Source: Eubacteriales bacterium
GTDB lineage: Bacteria > Bacillota > Clostridia > Lachnospirales > Lachnospiraceae
Assembly (NCBI GenBank): GCA_030524745.1
Contig: JAUNGC010000021.1
Coordinates: 1 to 64,000, forward strand
DNA length: 64,000 nt
Reading direction: 5' to 3'
This document shows positions 48,414 to 60,019 of this stretch, in pieces. Below the pieces are notes generated by a model. It was given only the letters and a program-made list of their open reading frames with translations. It had not been told where the DNA came from and did not search any database. Every line of letters starts with the position of its first letter. The stretch's first letter is position 1. The translations under genes were made by a program, and so were the position numbers.

Positions 48414-48974
48414 ATGAAGCAAAATGACAAACGGGTAAAAAGAACAAAAAAGGCTTTACAGCTTGCACTGGCAGATCTGATGACCCAAAAAGAACTGCGC
48501 TCTATAACGGTGCAGGAACTGGCGGATAAAGCAGAACTTCACAGAGCGACCTTTTATGCACACTACCATGACGTCTATGATTTGTACGAGCAGCTTGAAA
48601 GCAGCGTCATATCCGAACTGGACAGAATCATCACAAGTGACCCGACGCATCGTTACGAAAATGTGTATCAATCCTTAATCGATTTTATCTTCGACAACGC
48701 TTCTTTAACCCGCATGTTTCTTATCAGCGGGACAAATGATTTTTTTTGGAATAACGTACATTCTCTCATAGAGGAAAAATATCTGAATATTTGGCTGTAT
48801 GAAGAGAACAAAACCGTCGTTTCAGATGAAATGCGCTTTTTGGCAGCTTATCATATTCAGGGCTGTCTGGCTATCATCAGCGCATGGGTAAAGGAAAACT
48901 TCTCTCACTCAAAAGAAGAAATTCTCCGTCTTATTCATACGGTGGATAAAAACTTCGACAAAATAGCCGTATGA
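48414..48974 (+). CDS. TetR/AcrR-family transcriptional regulator
   Basis: 186 aa. N-terminal TetR helix-turn-helix (KALQLALADLMTQ ... ITVQELADKAELHRATFYAHYHDVYDL). The C-terminal domain is of the type ending IQGCLAIISAWVKENFSHSKEEI, common in clostridial TetR proteins. AAGGAAA precedes the ATG. It is divergent from the CDF transporter gene and probably represses it. Confidence 0.88.
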   Translation: MKQNDKRVKRTKKALQLALADLMTQKELRSITVQELADKAELHRATFYAHYHDVYDLYEQLESSVISELDRIITSDPTHRYENVYQSLIDFIFDNASLTRMFLISGTNDFFWNNVHSLIEEKYLNIWLYEENKTVVSDEMRFLAAYHIQGCLAIISAWVKENFSHSKEEILRLIHTVDKNFDKIAV

Positions 48975-49048
48975 TTGCATCCGGCCGGATATCATGCTAT
49001 ACTATGTGAGAAAATTACTGCCTTGCAGTCTTTTTGAAGGAGTCCATC

Positions 49049-49618
49049 ATGAAACAATATGAAATCAATATCTGCGGCGTAAAGCGCACGCTTCCCTTCA
49101 TCGATATCAATGAAAATACGGCCTTTGCCAGCTTCGTCATTCTGGGCGACACCGAACTGATCTCGGCCTGCGCGCCCGTTCTGGCAGAGCGGATCGGTCC
49201 GGTGGACGCCATCGTCACCGCCGAGGCAAAGGGAATCGCACTGGCATATGAAATCAGCAAATGTCTCGGCCTAAAGGAATTTGTGGTGGCAAGAAAAAGC
49301 GCCAAGTCCTATATGCGGGATGTAGTCAGCGTTTCCGTTCATTCCATCACCACGCAGGGCGAGCAGCATCTTTATTTGGACGGCACAGACGCCGATAAAA
49401 TCAGGGGAAAGAAAATCTGTCTGATCGACGATGTGATTTCCACCGGAGAATCTCTCTATGCGCTGGAGCAACTGGTGCAGAGCGCGGGCGGAAATATTGT
49501 GCAGAAAGCGGCCGTGCTGGCGGAGGGAAATGCGGCTGCCAGGGAGGATATTCTTTTTCTGCAGAAGCTTCCCCTGTTTTCCAGGACTGCCGAAGGGGAA
49601 TATGAAATAGTCGTCTGA
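49049..49618 (+). CDS. Phosphoribosyltransferase, adenine PRTase-like
   Basis: 189 aa from the ATG at 49049, six bases after GAAGGAG. It has a canonical PRPP loop KICLIDDVISTGES and the flexible-loop segment VVARKSAKSYM. The hood region and N-terminus resemble Apt/Xpt proteins. It should join a purine base and PRPP; the base is uncertain. It stands alone and ends in a strong terminator. Confidence 0.8.
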   Translation: MKQYEINICGVKRTLPFIDINENTAFASFVILGDTELISACAPVLAERIGPVDAIVTAEAKGIALAYEISKCLGLKEFVVARKSAKSYMRDVVSVSVHSITTQGEQHLYLDGTDADKIRGKKICLIDDVISTGESLYALEQLVQSAGGNIVQKAAVLAEGNAAAREDILFLQKLPLFSRTAEGEYEIVV

Positions 49619-49644
49619 AAAAAGCGGCCTTTTGGGATGCAAAC

Positions 49645-49700
49645 AGCGACAGGCAGCGCAGGGGATTTTTCCCTGCAGGCTGCCTGCCGCTTTCTTTTAT
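49645..49700. terminator. Bidirectional terminator between the PRTase gene and clpB
   Basis: AGCGACAGGCAG-GCAGGG pairs with CCCTGC-GCTGCCTG-CGCT over a short T-rich loop, followed by TTTCTTTT on the plus strand. The two genes converge here. Confidence 0.75.
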
Positions 49701-49721
49701 GCTGTGCGCATCACATCTTTT

Positions 49722-52304
<2,583 letters not shown>

Positions 52305-52410
52305 GTGACTACCTCCTTATATGCTGTTTCTATGTTATTGTTCACGTTCATCAGATGATTATGCCGTCTTTTTTGTTCTATTCGAACTATAACACATCTC
52401 ATCTAGTGTC

Positions 52411-52453
52411 ACTATATCACTTGTTGTTAGCCACGTCAACAGTCGAGTGCTAA
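52411..52453 (-). promoter_or_regulatory. clpB promoter with half-degenerate CIRCE element
   Basis: TTGACG (52439-52434), 17 bases, TATAGT (52416-52411). Across the -35, plus-strand TTAGCCACG-N9-GAGTGCTAA (52427-52453) has one perfect CIRCE half, the correct nine-base spacer and a second half matching in five of nine positions. This suggests HrcA control. Confidence 0.65.
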
Positions 52454-52483
52454 TTTTATAAATTGTTAAGAATTGTCAAAAAA

Positions 52484-52517
52484 AATGACGTCCGAACCTT
52501 TACGCCCGGACATCATT
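52484..52517 (-). terminator. Terminator of degV
   Basis: AATGACGTCCG / CGGACATCATT, 11 pairs with one mismatch, followed on the minus strand by eight T. Confidence 0.8.
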
Positions 52518-52528
52518 TTTATTTCCAT

Positions 52529-53443
52529 TTATAATACAGACTTTTTGATAATTCCAAGGCCCAGCGGATAGGGACCTGTGTGCACGCCGATGGTCGCCCC
52601 GATCTGATAGATCGGAAGTTCCCGAAGCCCGTATTTTTCCTTCAGCGCTTTCAGCACCATATCGCGGTAGGCAGCGCATTCCTCATAATCATATCCATAT
52701 CCCGCCGCTACGCTGAAATGCTCGATGGGTTCGCCCAGTTCTTCCAGATAATTCACGATCAGATCGACAGTTTTATCCATGGATTTCTTCCGGCTTCTGG
52801 CGATTCCGGAGGGGAATATTTCTCCCTGCTTAAGCGTAATGACAGGCCTGATTCCCAGAATGCTTCCGGCAATTCCCGCCACCTTGCCGATCCTGCCGCC
52901 ATGCCGCAGATATTCTATATTTCCTACCGTGAAAAAGATGCGCCCTGTGGATTTAATCTCTTCCAGTTTTTCGACCGCTTCCTCATAATCTGCCAGACTG
53001 TCCCGAAGCCGCACCGCCTCCAGCACATAAAGTCCCTGCAGCACCGTATTGATGGTAGCGTCAATCACCGTGATCTTTGCGTCCGGATAGTCCTCCAGGA
53101 GCATATCCCTCGCATTCACGGCAGACTGCATGGAACCGCTGAATTTTGTGGTAATGCAGATACAGATGACGGGCACCCCCCGTTTCACCACAGGCAAAAA
53201 CGCATCCACATAGTCCTGAACGGAAGGCATGGAAGACTTTGGATATACCTCCGGTTCCTCCACCATCCTCCGGTAAAAATCCCGGATTCCTATTTCCTCT
53301 ATCTCTTTCTGATAATGCACCCCGTCAAAGGATACATAAAAAGGCACCACCGTCACATTTTTTTCTTTTACAAGCTGCGGCGGCAAATCGCAGGAACCGT
53401 CACTGATAATATAAAATTTCTCACACATACAGTCTGATAACAC
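52529..53443 (-). CDS. DegV family fatty-acid-binding protein (FakB-like)
   Basis: 304 aa. The EDD/DegV fold is seen in IISDGSCDLPPQL, the conserved fatty-acid carboxylate site in TTKFSGSMQSA, and the C-terminal IGPTIGVHTGPYPLGLG-like block (IGATIGVHTGP). Such proteins present fatty acids to the kinase FakA. The start is either the GTG at 53443 or the ATG at 53428; neither has an ideal ribosome site. Confidence 0.9.
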   Translation of the reverse strand: MLSDCMCEKFYIISDGSCDLPPQLVKEKNVTVVPFYVSFDGVHYQKEIEEIGIRDFYRRMVEEPEVYPKSSMPSVQDYVDAFLPVVKRGVPVICICITTKFSGSMQSAVNARDMLLEDYPDAKITVIDATINTVLQGLYVLEAVRLRDSLADYEEAVEKLEEIKSTGRIFFTVGNIEYLRHGGRIGKVAGIAGSILGIRPVITLKQGEIFPSGIARSRKKSMDKTVDLIVNYLEELGEPIEHFSVAAGYGYDYEECAAYRDMVLKALKEKYGLRELPIYQIGATIGVHTGPYPLGLGIIKKSVL

Positions 53444-53615
53444 CTTTCCATCGTTTTATTAGCCAGGCTAAATTACATATACATTACCACTTTTGATAAA
53501 CTTTATCAACACAAGATATCTTTTTCAACAGGAAAAATGCATCAATCTGCCGCAGGTCATCGCGCCATAGATCTGCCGCTTCCGTCCGGCGCCTGCTGCC
53601 CGCTCCTTCTCCGCT

Positions 53616-53852
53616 CTATTTACTGAGAAAGCAAATCACGATGAAAAGAATGCCGTAGACGCCTCCGGCAAGCGCATAGGAATCAATTCCCATCAATCTT
53701 AACAGCACCATGAAAATGCCCACTCCCGCCAGCAGAAAAAAGCCGTAAATTTTCCGGCCGTCCTTATCGTCCTGATTCCGGATAAAGAAATAGACGGATA
53801 TCGCCGCAAGCGAGGCGATGGCACCCACAAATAAGGAACCGCCGCTATGCAT
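53616..53852 (-). CDS. Small membrane protein of unknown function
   Basis: 78 aa with three hydrophobic segments (about 4-22, 36-54 and 58-76) and a charged loop (RNQDDKDGRK). It overlaps the end of the GNAT gene by eight bases, so the two are probably coupled. Family not recognised. Confidence 0.6.
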   Translation of the reverse strand: MHSGGSLFVGAIASLAAISVYFFIRNQDDKDGRKIYGFFLLAGVGIFMVLLRLMGIDSYALAGGVYGILFIVICFLSK

Positions 53853-54750
53853 GAGATAAAGCAGGAAACCTCATCCGTTCTTTTTCCATGCGCTGCAAAT
53901 CATCCCCCCGGATAAACAGCGTGCAGTCTTCTTCCTTATGCTCCCGCACGAGAAACTTCTCTTTGTGCGCTGGCGTATATCCCAGCACAATTTCCTTTAT
54001 GTTCTCTCCGAAAGCCTTTGCCAGACGTTTCATTTCCACCTGCCGCTTTCCGAAAATCTGGTGCACATGTAATCGTTCTTCTTCCGCTGAGGCAACCGCA
54101 TAAACGCCTTCTTCCGGTAAATAGTAAATATGATCACAAAATTCTCCCGCCAGCCAGAACAGATACAGGCCCGGATTATCACTCATATACATGCCGTCGT
54201 TGTGATTTTGAATTTCCGGATCCTCGAAATAGCTTTCGATTGTCTTACGCAGTTTTTCATACTGTTCTTTTTGCTTTAAATCGATTTTTTCCATTTTATA
54301 AGGTGCTTTATCTGCCGCAGCGTCACAGGGCAGATAATATTCATACTCTTTTACGGGCCGGAATCCGAACTTCGGATAGTAGTCCAGCACGCTGTCATTT
54401 GCAAACAGATAGACGCCGTCCGCCCGGTCTTCCCATTCCCGCAATATCTGTTCCATAATCATGCGGTTTAATCCCTGTCCGCGGCAGGCCTGATCCGTCA
54501 TAACCGTCCCAAGCTGAATATAGTTCTTTTTCACGCCGCACAGATCAAACTGCATGAGATTTACGGAAACATTGGAAACGACCCTGCCGCCCTCCGTCAA
54601 CACATGGGGAATATACATTTCTCCCCAATGACCGGCTTCATACCAGTCAACAAAATCAAAACCGAATGTTTTTTGCGTCAATTCATTAAATGATTTCCGC
54701 AGCATATCGTCATCTTTTACTGTTGCAAAATATTGATAATCACCATTCAT
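53845..54750 (-). CDS. GNAT-family N-acetyltransferase
   Basis: 301 aa from the ATG at 54750, with GAGG nine bases upstream. The acetyl-CoA site is in LGTVMTDQACRGQGLNRMIM. A second, less conserved half (about 150-301) follows, as in two-domain GNAT proteins. Substrate unknown. The next gene encodes a small membrane protein. Confidence 0.82.
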   Translation of the reverse strand: MNGDYQYFATVKDDDMLRKSFNELTQKTFGFDFVDWYEAGHWGEMYIPHVLTEGGRVVSNVSVNLMQFDLCGVKKNYIQLGTVMTDQACRGQGLNRMIMEQILREWEDRADGVYLFANDSVLDYYPKFGFRPVKEYEYYLPCDAAADKAPYKMEKIDLKQKEQYEKLRKTIESYFEDPEIQNHNDGMYMSDNPGLYLFWLAGEFCDHIYYLPEEGVYAVASAEEERLHVHQIFGKRQVEMKRLAKAFGENIKEIVLGYTPAHKEKFLVREHKEEDCTLFIRGDDLQRMEKERMRFPALSHA

Positions 54751-54819
54751 ACGTCTTATCCTCAATCGCGCTGTAAGCCGGCGATCTCGTTCTCCCTTCT
54801 TCTAAAAAACGGGAGCGCT

Positions 54820-55119
54820 TCATTCCTGAAGCGGCCCCCGCTCATTCTGATTTTTCTTTTCCTGATAAATAATGCGCCCGATACTCTTTTCTGACAAATA
54901 ATACCGCCCTGCCAGTTCCTGTTTGGAAGCGCCGTCCAAAAAATCCTGCAGAATCTGACGGTCTCTCTCCTTTAACTCCTGCCGGGTATTCGTCCCTTCT
55001 CCCCATGCTTTCCGGTTCTCTTCCTTACGCGGAATATATAAATATTCTCCATCCACATAGTCCTGTATCTGCGCGATGATCTCTGACGGTAAAATATCCT
55101 CCGCCCTCTTATAGCCCAT
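54820..55119 (-). CDS. CD3324 family protein (putative DNA-binding)
   Basis: 99 aa. Begins MGYKRAEDILPSEIIAQIQDYVDGEYLYIPRK, the signature of this clostridial family. The C-terminal half is a Mor-like helix-turn-helix (GASKQELAGRYYLSEKSIGRII). It probably binds DNA; target unknown. Confidence 0.85.
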   Translation of the reverse strand: MGYKRAEDILPSEIIAQIQDYVDGEYLYIPRKEENRKAWGEGTNTRQELKERDRQILQDFLDGASKQELAGRYYLSEKSIGRIIYQEKKNQNERGPLQE

Positions 55120-55488
55120 TTTGCCCTCCTGAAAATATCACTGCTTTTCCAACGTGCTTCTCTTTTCAGTGGCGCATCCGATAAGACGCGCAAAGCAATG
55201 GCTATGGCAAAAAAATTCAATTTTCATTCATCTGCAATAGCCCTTGCTATGCAGCGATAACATCCCTGTTTCTCATATAAGCGGTTCCTTTCTATCTATC
55301 ATCTCATTTGCGTGCGCGCCGGATCATATGATTCCTGCCCAGCGACGCCCATAACAGTTTATAGCAGTCCGGATGCCTGCTACAACTATTTTGCATTTTA
55401 CAGCAACCTGCCGCCCATCTCAAGCCCAATTTTTCTACAGAAAAAAATTCGGGCCGCTGCAACCCTGCAGCGGCTCCTTTCTCTTCTG
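55120..55488. other. Intergenic region with terminator of the GH17-like gene
   Basis: No gene seen. GCCGCTGCA / TGCAGCGGC (55453-55474), a perfect 9-bp stem followed on the minus strand by AATTTTTTTC, ends the GH17-like gene. A small ATAGC-CCTT-GCTAT hairpin and AT-rich sequence lie in the middle. Confidence 0.7.
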
Positions 55489-56376
55489 TTACCACTTCGC
55501 CGTCCGGTCCAGATAATAAAGTCCCCAGTTACATTCGGACTTATTCGGATTGCTCCCTTTCCACGGCTCGTCAAAAGCCTCGAAAATGAATCCGATGATC
55601 TGATCACGGTCCAGCCATTCTCTCAGTTCCGTAATATACCGTTTTTGATTTTCCACACATGCCTGTCCAACTACCATGGCGCTGTTAGGCTTGGTCGTCC
55701 AGCCCACTTCCGTAAACAGTACCTGTTTGTCGGGGAACAGCTTTTTAATGTCCGCATAGTGCTTCTGATTCATTTCAATCGCCACATCCACAGTCTCCCC
55801 ATAGTGAAGCGGATAACTGTGCACGCTGATGAAATCCAGATAATCCCCCAGTTCTTTCAGATGCGGCCATTCAAATACGCCCTCACAGAAAGTAACCGGT
55901 TTATTAAGCGCCTCTTTTAACCGCTTTGCGTGGGAAAGCAGCCTCTCAGGCCGTACCATGCGTGCGCCCCAGGTAGGCGTATTTTCATTTCCGACAGAAA
56001 CCGCAGCGACTTCCTCATCATACTCTCTGACCAGTTCGATCAGCTTTTCCACTTCCGCGTCGTTTCTCTCCTTGTTCTTTAACAATTCTTCCGGCGTTCT
56101 CTCCTGCTTCTCAAAAGGGCAGTCCGGATTGTTTTCTTCCGGGTCGGAATCGATGCCGATCATACATTTGATAGGCAGCTTCTTCTCCCTGATCACTTCC
56201 AATGCTCTCCTTGCGTGAAGGTTTGGATCGTACATTCTGATGTAACGATATCCGTCCTTTGCCAGAATCTCCAGATCCTCTTCGATCTGTTCCTTCGTAG
56301 GGACTACCGTTTTCGGACTCTGACCCTGTCTGTAACCGGAATAACAGATTGCCTTTCCGTATGTAAGAATTTCCAT
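55489..56376 (-). CDS. Glycoside hydrolase, GH17-like (beta-1,3-glucanase type)
   Basis: 295 aa, no signal peptide, so cytoplasmic. TIM-barrel enzyme with probable acid/base E131 in SVGNENTPTW and nucleophile E223 in LFTEVGWTTK. The FEAFDEPWKG segment near the end also fits GH17. GH17 enzymes cut or transfer beta-1,3-glucans. A cytoplasmic one would act on imported or internal oligosaccharides. AGGAGG precedes the start. Confidence 0.8.
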   Translation of the reverse strand: MEILTYGKAICYSGYRQGQSPKTVVPTKEQIEEDLEILAKDGYRYIRMYDPNLHARRALEVIREKKLPIKCMIGIDSDPEENNPDCPFEKQERTPEELLKNKERNDAEVEKLIELVREYDEEVAAVSVGNENTPTWGARMVRPERLLSHAKRLKEALNKPVTFCEGVFEWPHLKELGDYLDFISVHSYPLHYGETVDVAIEMNQKHYADIKKLFPDKQVLFTEVGWTTKPNSAMVVGQACVENQKRYITELREWLDRDQIIGFIFEAFDEPWKGSNPNKSECNWGLYYLDRTAKW

Positions 56377-56697
56377 ACCATACCTCCTGCTGCAGTTATC
56401 GTTTCTTCTTTTTGTATTCGCAGCTATTTATAGTATAAGAAAAGAATCCCGCTCCGTCAATCCGTTTTCCATAAACATCCGTTTTCCATAAGCAACTCCC
56501 TCTCTTTCAAATGCAGCCTTTACAAGGTTGTCACCCGGCATAAGAAGCGTTCCGGCAAAAAACCGGAAAGGCCCCGGTCAAGCCGGCAATATGCCGCAGC
56601 CTGAAAAAACCGCCGCATGACAGATGGTTTCCCATTCGTCACACGGCGGCTTTCATTCTTCGCACTGGCCCGGCATGCCGGTCAGAACTTCGCTTAC
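56377..56697. other. Intergenic region with terminator of the small lipoprotein gene
   Basis: CGCCGC-TGAC (56610-56621) pairs with GTCA-GCGGCGG on the other side (to 56650). On the minus strand TTTTTTC follows, ending the lipoprotein gene. Upstream, CCGG-rich partial stems near 56550-56600. No gene seen. Confidence 0.6.
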
Positions 56698-57021
56698 TTA
56701 TTCAGCTGCTGTCTCGGTCTCTGCAACAGTTTCAGCTTCTGCTGTCTCTGTGGAAGCTTCTTCTGTAGAAGCTTCTGCATTCTCTTCTTCTGTCTCTGTG
56801 GAAGCTGCGTCAGCAGTTTCTGTAGAAACTGGGTGAGTCTCTTCTACAGCTTCGGTGGAAGCTTCTTCGGTCTCTTCTACCGGCTCAACAACTTCTGTAT
56901 CTGCTTCAACAGGAGCCTCTACTGTCGCCGGTGTGGTTTCTTCAGGTGCTGTAGAGCCACAAGCTACCATAGTTGCTGTCATAACGACTGCTGTTAAAAT
57001 TGCTACTAAGTTTTTCTTCAT
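56698..57021 (-). CDS. Small low-complexity Glu/Thr-rich lipoprotein
   Basis: 107 aa. Signal peptide with lipobox TMVACG, then about 85 residues made almost only of Glu, Thr, Ala, Val and Ser. It has imperfect EEASTE/EAVEE repeats and is strongly acidic, so it is probably an extended, unstructured surface tail. A good promoter and AGGAGG site and a terminator make it a real, single gene. Function unknown. Confidence 0.75.
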   Translation of the reverse strand: MKKNLVAILTAVVMTATMVACGSTAPEETTPATVEAPVEADTEVVEPVEETEEASTEAVEETHPVSTETADAASTETEEENAEASTEEASTETAEAETVAETETAAE

Positions 57022-57097
57022 AATGTTCTCCTCCTACTAAAAACGGAACCTATCAGTTATGTTGTGAAATTTTGTCCGGTTCCTTAGTACGAAAGTG

Positions 57098-57126
57098 AGA
57101 ATACCATGTTTCTTTTCGTTTGTAAA
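57098..57126 (-). promoter_or_regulatory. Promoter of the small lipoprotein gene
   Basis: TTTACA (57126-57121), 17 bases, TATTCT (57103-57098). Confidence 0.55.
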
Positions 57127-57299
57127 CACTTTTTATATAATTTTTAAACAAATTATGAATTTCATAAGCTTTTGTTCACATTTTATTCACATTTCAGACA
57201 GTTCTTTTCTTTTCCCCTTATATAGGATAAACTGTAATCAGGAAGTACGATAGAAGTTCCGGTTTCCGGAAAACAAGACTCAAAAAACGGAGGTATCCT

Positions 57300-58064
57300 A
57301 TGAAAAAAATCTATACCCTCGAATGCTGCGTTGATTCCGTCGAATCCGCCGTCCGCGCCAAAGAAGGCGGCGCAGACAGGCTGGAGTTATGCGCCAACCT
57401 TGTCATCGGCGGCACCACCCCCACGCTGGCTCTCTTTGAGCAAATCCGCGAAACGGTGGACATCCGCATCCATGCGCTGATCCGTCCCCGCTTCGGCGAT
57501 TTTCTCTACTCCTCCCACGAAACGGAGATCATCTGCCGGGAAATCCGCGCATTCCGTCAGGCCGGCGCCGAAGGGGTCGTGATAGGCGCATTGAAGCCCG
57601 ACGGCTCTCTGGATGTGGAAAGGATGAAGCGCTTCATCGACTGTGCCGGCGGTATGTCCGTCACCCTGCACAGAGCCTTCGATATGTGCCGTGATCCTTT
57701 TGCAGCCTTACAGCAGGCAAAAGAACTGGGCGTCAACACCATCCTCACTTCGGGCCAGGCTCCCTCCTGCGTCGCCGGTCTTTCCCGCATGAAAGAACTG
57801 GCCGCTGCCGCCGGCGGCGATATCACAATCCTGGCCGGCGCCGGAATCAATGCGGACGCCGTAAAAACGCTGCTGGCACAGACCACGCTGACGGCCTTTC
57901 ATATGTCCGGCAAGAAGGTTCTAAGCAGCGGCATGACCTACCGCAATCCCGACGTTTCCATGGGACTGCCCGGCATGAGCGAATATGAGATCTGGCAGAC
58001 CGATCCCCAAAACGTACGGGCCGTCCGCAGTCTGCTGGATAACGCCGCTCTGTCGTCCATTTAA
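57300..58064 (+). CDS. cutC: CutC family protein
   Basis: 254 aa TIM-barrel protein. LECCVDSVESAVRAKEGGADRLELC, IRPRFGDFLYS and VTLHRAFDM are the conserved family blocks. It was named for copper homeostasis in E. coli, but that role is disputed and no copper gene is adjacent. GGAGG lies seven bases before the ATG. Confidence 0.92.
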   Translation: MKKIYTLECCVDSVESAVRAKEGGADRLELCANLVIGGTTPTLALFEQIRETVDIRIHALIRPRFGDFLYSSHETEIICREIRAFRQAGAEGVVIGALKPDGSLDVERMKRFIDCAGGMSVTLHRAFDMCRDPFAALQQAKELGVNTILTSGQAPSCVAGLSRMKELAAAAGGDITILAGAGINADAVKTLLAQTTLTAFHMSGKKVLSSGMTYRNPDVSMGLPGMSEYEIWQTDPQNVRAVRSLLDNAALSSI

Positions 58065-58106
58065 AATGTTTCAAACCTCTGTTCCTGTAAAATTTCCGTC
58101 AGAAAA

Positions 58107-58144
58107 AACTTCCGGCGCACGAAGGATTTTGTGCACCGGAAGTT
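58107..58144. terminator. Bidirectional terminator between cutC and the GH13 gene
   Basis: AACTTCCGGCGCAC / GTGCACCGGAAGTT, 14 pairs with one mismatch, flanked on the minus strand by TTTTTTCT. It lies between convergent genes. Confidence 0.8.
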
Positions 58145-58148
58145 CTGT

Positions 58149-59459
58149 TTAACGTTCACACTTCCAAAAATAAGCGCTGTATGGCGGCAATTCGCTTCCG
58201 CCGCCAAAATCATGCGTCTCGTGCGTAATCAGATCCTCCGCCTGTCCGCAGCCCGCATCAAAATGAGCCGTATACGGCTCGCTGTCCGCATTGATGGCGA
58301 CAAGCACTCTTTCCTGGTCCGTTCTGCGTTCAAAAATACACTGCTTATTCGTCAGCACAACGCTGCGAAAAGCGCCGTAGTTGAGCGCCTGGGATTCTTT
58401 TTTGACCGCCGCAAGCTTCCCGATCCATTCCGTCAGTTCGTTGTTCTGCGGCGCATCAAAGCAGGCACGCAGCGCGGGATCCCCTTCGCTCTTGTGCGCC
58501 TTCGCGCCCCATTCGCTTCCATAATAAACGCAGGGAATGCCCGGCATGCCGAACATCAGCGCATAGATCAGCAGCAAATGCCGTTCATTGCTTAAATTGC
58601 TGGCGATCCTTGTCACATCATGGTTATCCACAAAAGAAAGCAGATGTTTCCCTTTATATAAAGTCCAGTTTTCAGGTCCGAACTGCCGAAGAAGGGAATG
58701 CACAATCTCAAACATGTTCATGCTGTTAAAGCTGGAATACAGCCCCTTGTAACATTCATAATTGGTCGCGGAATGCAGCATGGCGTCGTTCATCAGACGG
58801 TTATAATCCCCGTGCAGCATTTCTCCCACCAGGAAAAAGTCCGCTTTCTGTCCGTCGCAGAAGCTGCGCAGACGGCGTACAAAATTCTCATCCAGACAGT
58901 AGGCCACATCCAGACGAAGACCGTCGATATCGAACGTGTCAATCCAGTATTTCACGCTTTCCAGCAGATAATTCACCACTTCTTCATTCTGAAGATTCAG
59001 CTTCACCAGATCGTAATTGCCCTCCCAGCCTTCATACCAAAGACCGTCATTATAGTTGGAATTACCGCCCAGATTAATATGAAACCACCCAAGATAACGG
59101 GAATTTTCACGGTTTCTCAATACGTCCTGAAACGCCCAGAAGCCTCTGCCCGCATGGTTAAATACGCCGTCCAGAACTACCTTAATACCGGCCCTGTGCA
59201 GATTTTCACAGACGTTTTTAAAATCTTCATTGGTCCCAAGCCTGCAGTCGATTTTCTGATAATCCCTCGTATTATATCCATGTGTATCCGACTCAAAAAG
59301 CGGCGAAAAATAAATCGCATTCGCGCCCATCCCGCTGATGTGAGGAATCCAATCATTCACCTTTAAAATCCGATGCTCCAATACGCCGTCGTTCTCAAAC
59401 GGCGCCCCGCAAAAACCCAATGGATAAATCTGATAAAAAACGCTTTCATAAGCCCACAT
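58149..59459 (-). CDS. Alpha-amylase family glycoside hydrolase, GH13
   Basis: 436 aa, no signal peptide, so a cytoplasmic maltodextrin-type enzyme. The barrel motifs are complete: VVLDGVFNHAG, GLRLDVAY (nucleophile D184), VGEMLHGDY (acid/base E213) and FVDNHDVTR (D278). A short C-terminal beta domain follows. It resembles neopullulanase/maltodextrin-degrading enzymes in size, but lacks their N-terminal domain. AGGAGG precedes the start. Confidence 0.88.
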   Translation of the reverse strand: MWAYESVFYQIYPLGFCGAPFENDGVLEHRILKVNDWIPHISGMGANAIYFSPLFESDTHGYNTRDYQKIDCRLGTNEDFKNVCENLHRAGIKVVLDGVFNHAGRGFWAFQDVLRNRENSRYLGWFHINLGGNSNYNDGLWYEGWEGNYDLVKLNLQNEEVVNYLLESVKYWIDTFDIDGLRLDVAYCLDENFVRRLRSFCDGQKADFFLVGEMLHGDYNRLMNDAMLHSATNYECYKGLYSSFNSMNMFEIVHSLLRQFGPENWTLYKGKHLLSFVDNHDVTRIASNLSNERHLLLIYALMFGMPGIPCVYYGSEWGAKAHKSEGDPALRACFDAPQNNELTEWIGKLAAVKKESQALNYGAFRSVVLTNKQCIFERRTDQERVLVAINADSEPYTAHFDAGCGQAEDLITHETHDFGGGSELPPYSAYFWKCER

Positions 59460-60019
59460 TCTCTTTTTCCTCCTTCACAATGACATGCCGCTTTCCAACA
59501 TGTACGTCATTTATTTTATCATCTTTTTGAGTCGGTCTCAATCTTTTCTATTCAGATAACTTTTCCGTGTGTTACGGTTTATCCCAAACGGTAAGGTCGT
59601 CTGCCGCCTCCCGCAAGCTTCATTTTAATTTACATAATTCTGTTGACCAGTTCAGTTTTTTAACAGAAAACCGACCAATTTTAAAAAATGTGGATAACTT
59701 TTCTATTTTTCCAGAATTTAAATAAAATTTTCTGACAAATCCCCAATTTCCACATAGTTATCCACATTTTTGTCTGTCATAAACGTTTTTTCCTCATGTC
59801 ATTTCCACGGACACATATGTCACTTTTTGTAAATTCGTCCATTTATCCTTTTATAAAAAATGTCATAAAAAAACTTTTGTCTACTCTTTATGTTAACCTC
59901 ATAACGGCCTCTGAAATCTCTCAATCCGCTCTTTTGAAATGCAGCCTTTTGTGATATGATGAACGCAGATTACAGAAAGGACCGTACGGATACCGCTTCT
60001 GTGCGGAAAACAACAGCAG
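59460..60019. other. AT-rich 560-base intergenic region with two perfect DnaA boxes
   Basis: TGTGGATAA at 59689-59697 and TTATCCACA at 59758-59766 are consensus DnaA boxes in opposite orientation, 60 bases apart, within AT-rich DNA. Weaker look-alikes (TTTATCCCAA near 59578 and TTTCCACATA near 59748) are close by. Promoter-like TATGAT at 59957-59962 precedes the endonuclease IV gene. No gene was seen. Confidence 0.6.

Noticed and set aside
56507-59952. AAATGCAGCCTTT occurring near 56512 and again near 59938
   Set aside because: One shared 13-mer is expected by chance in a window of this size and no wider similarity was seen.
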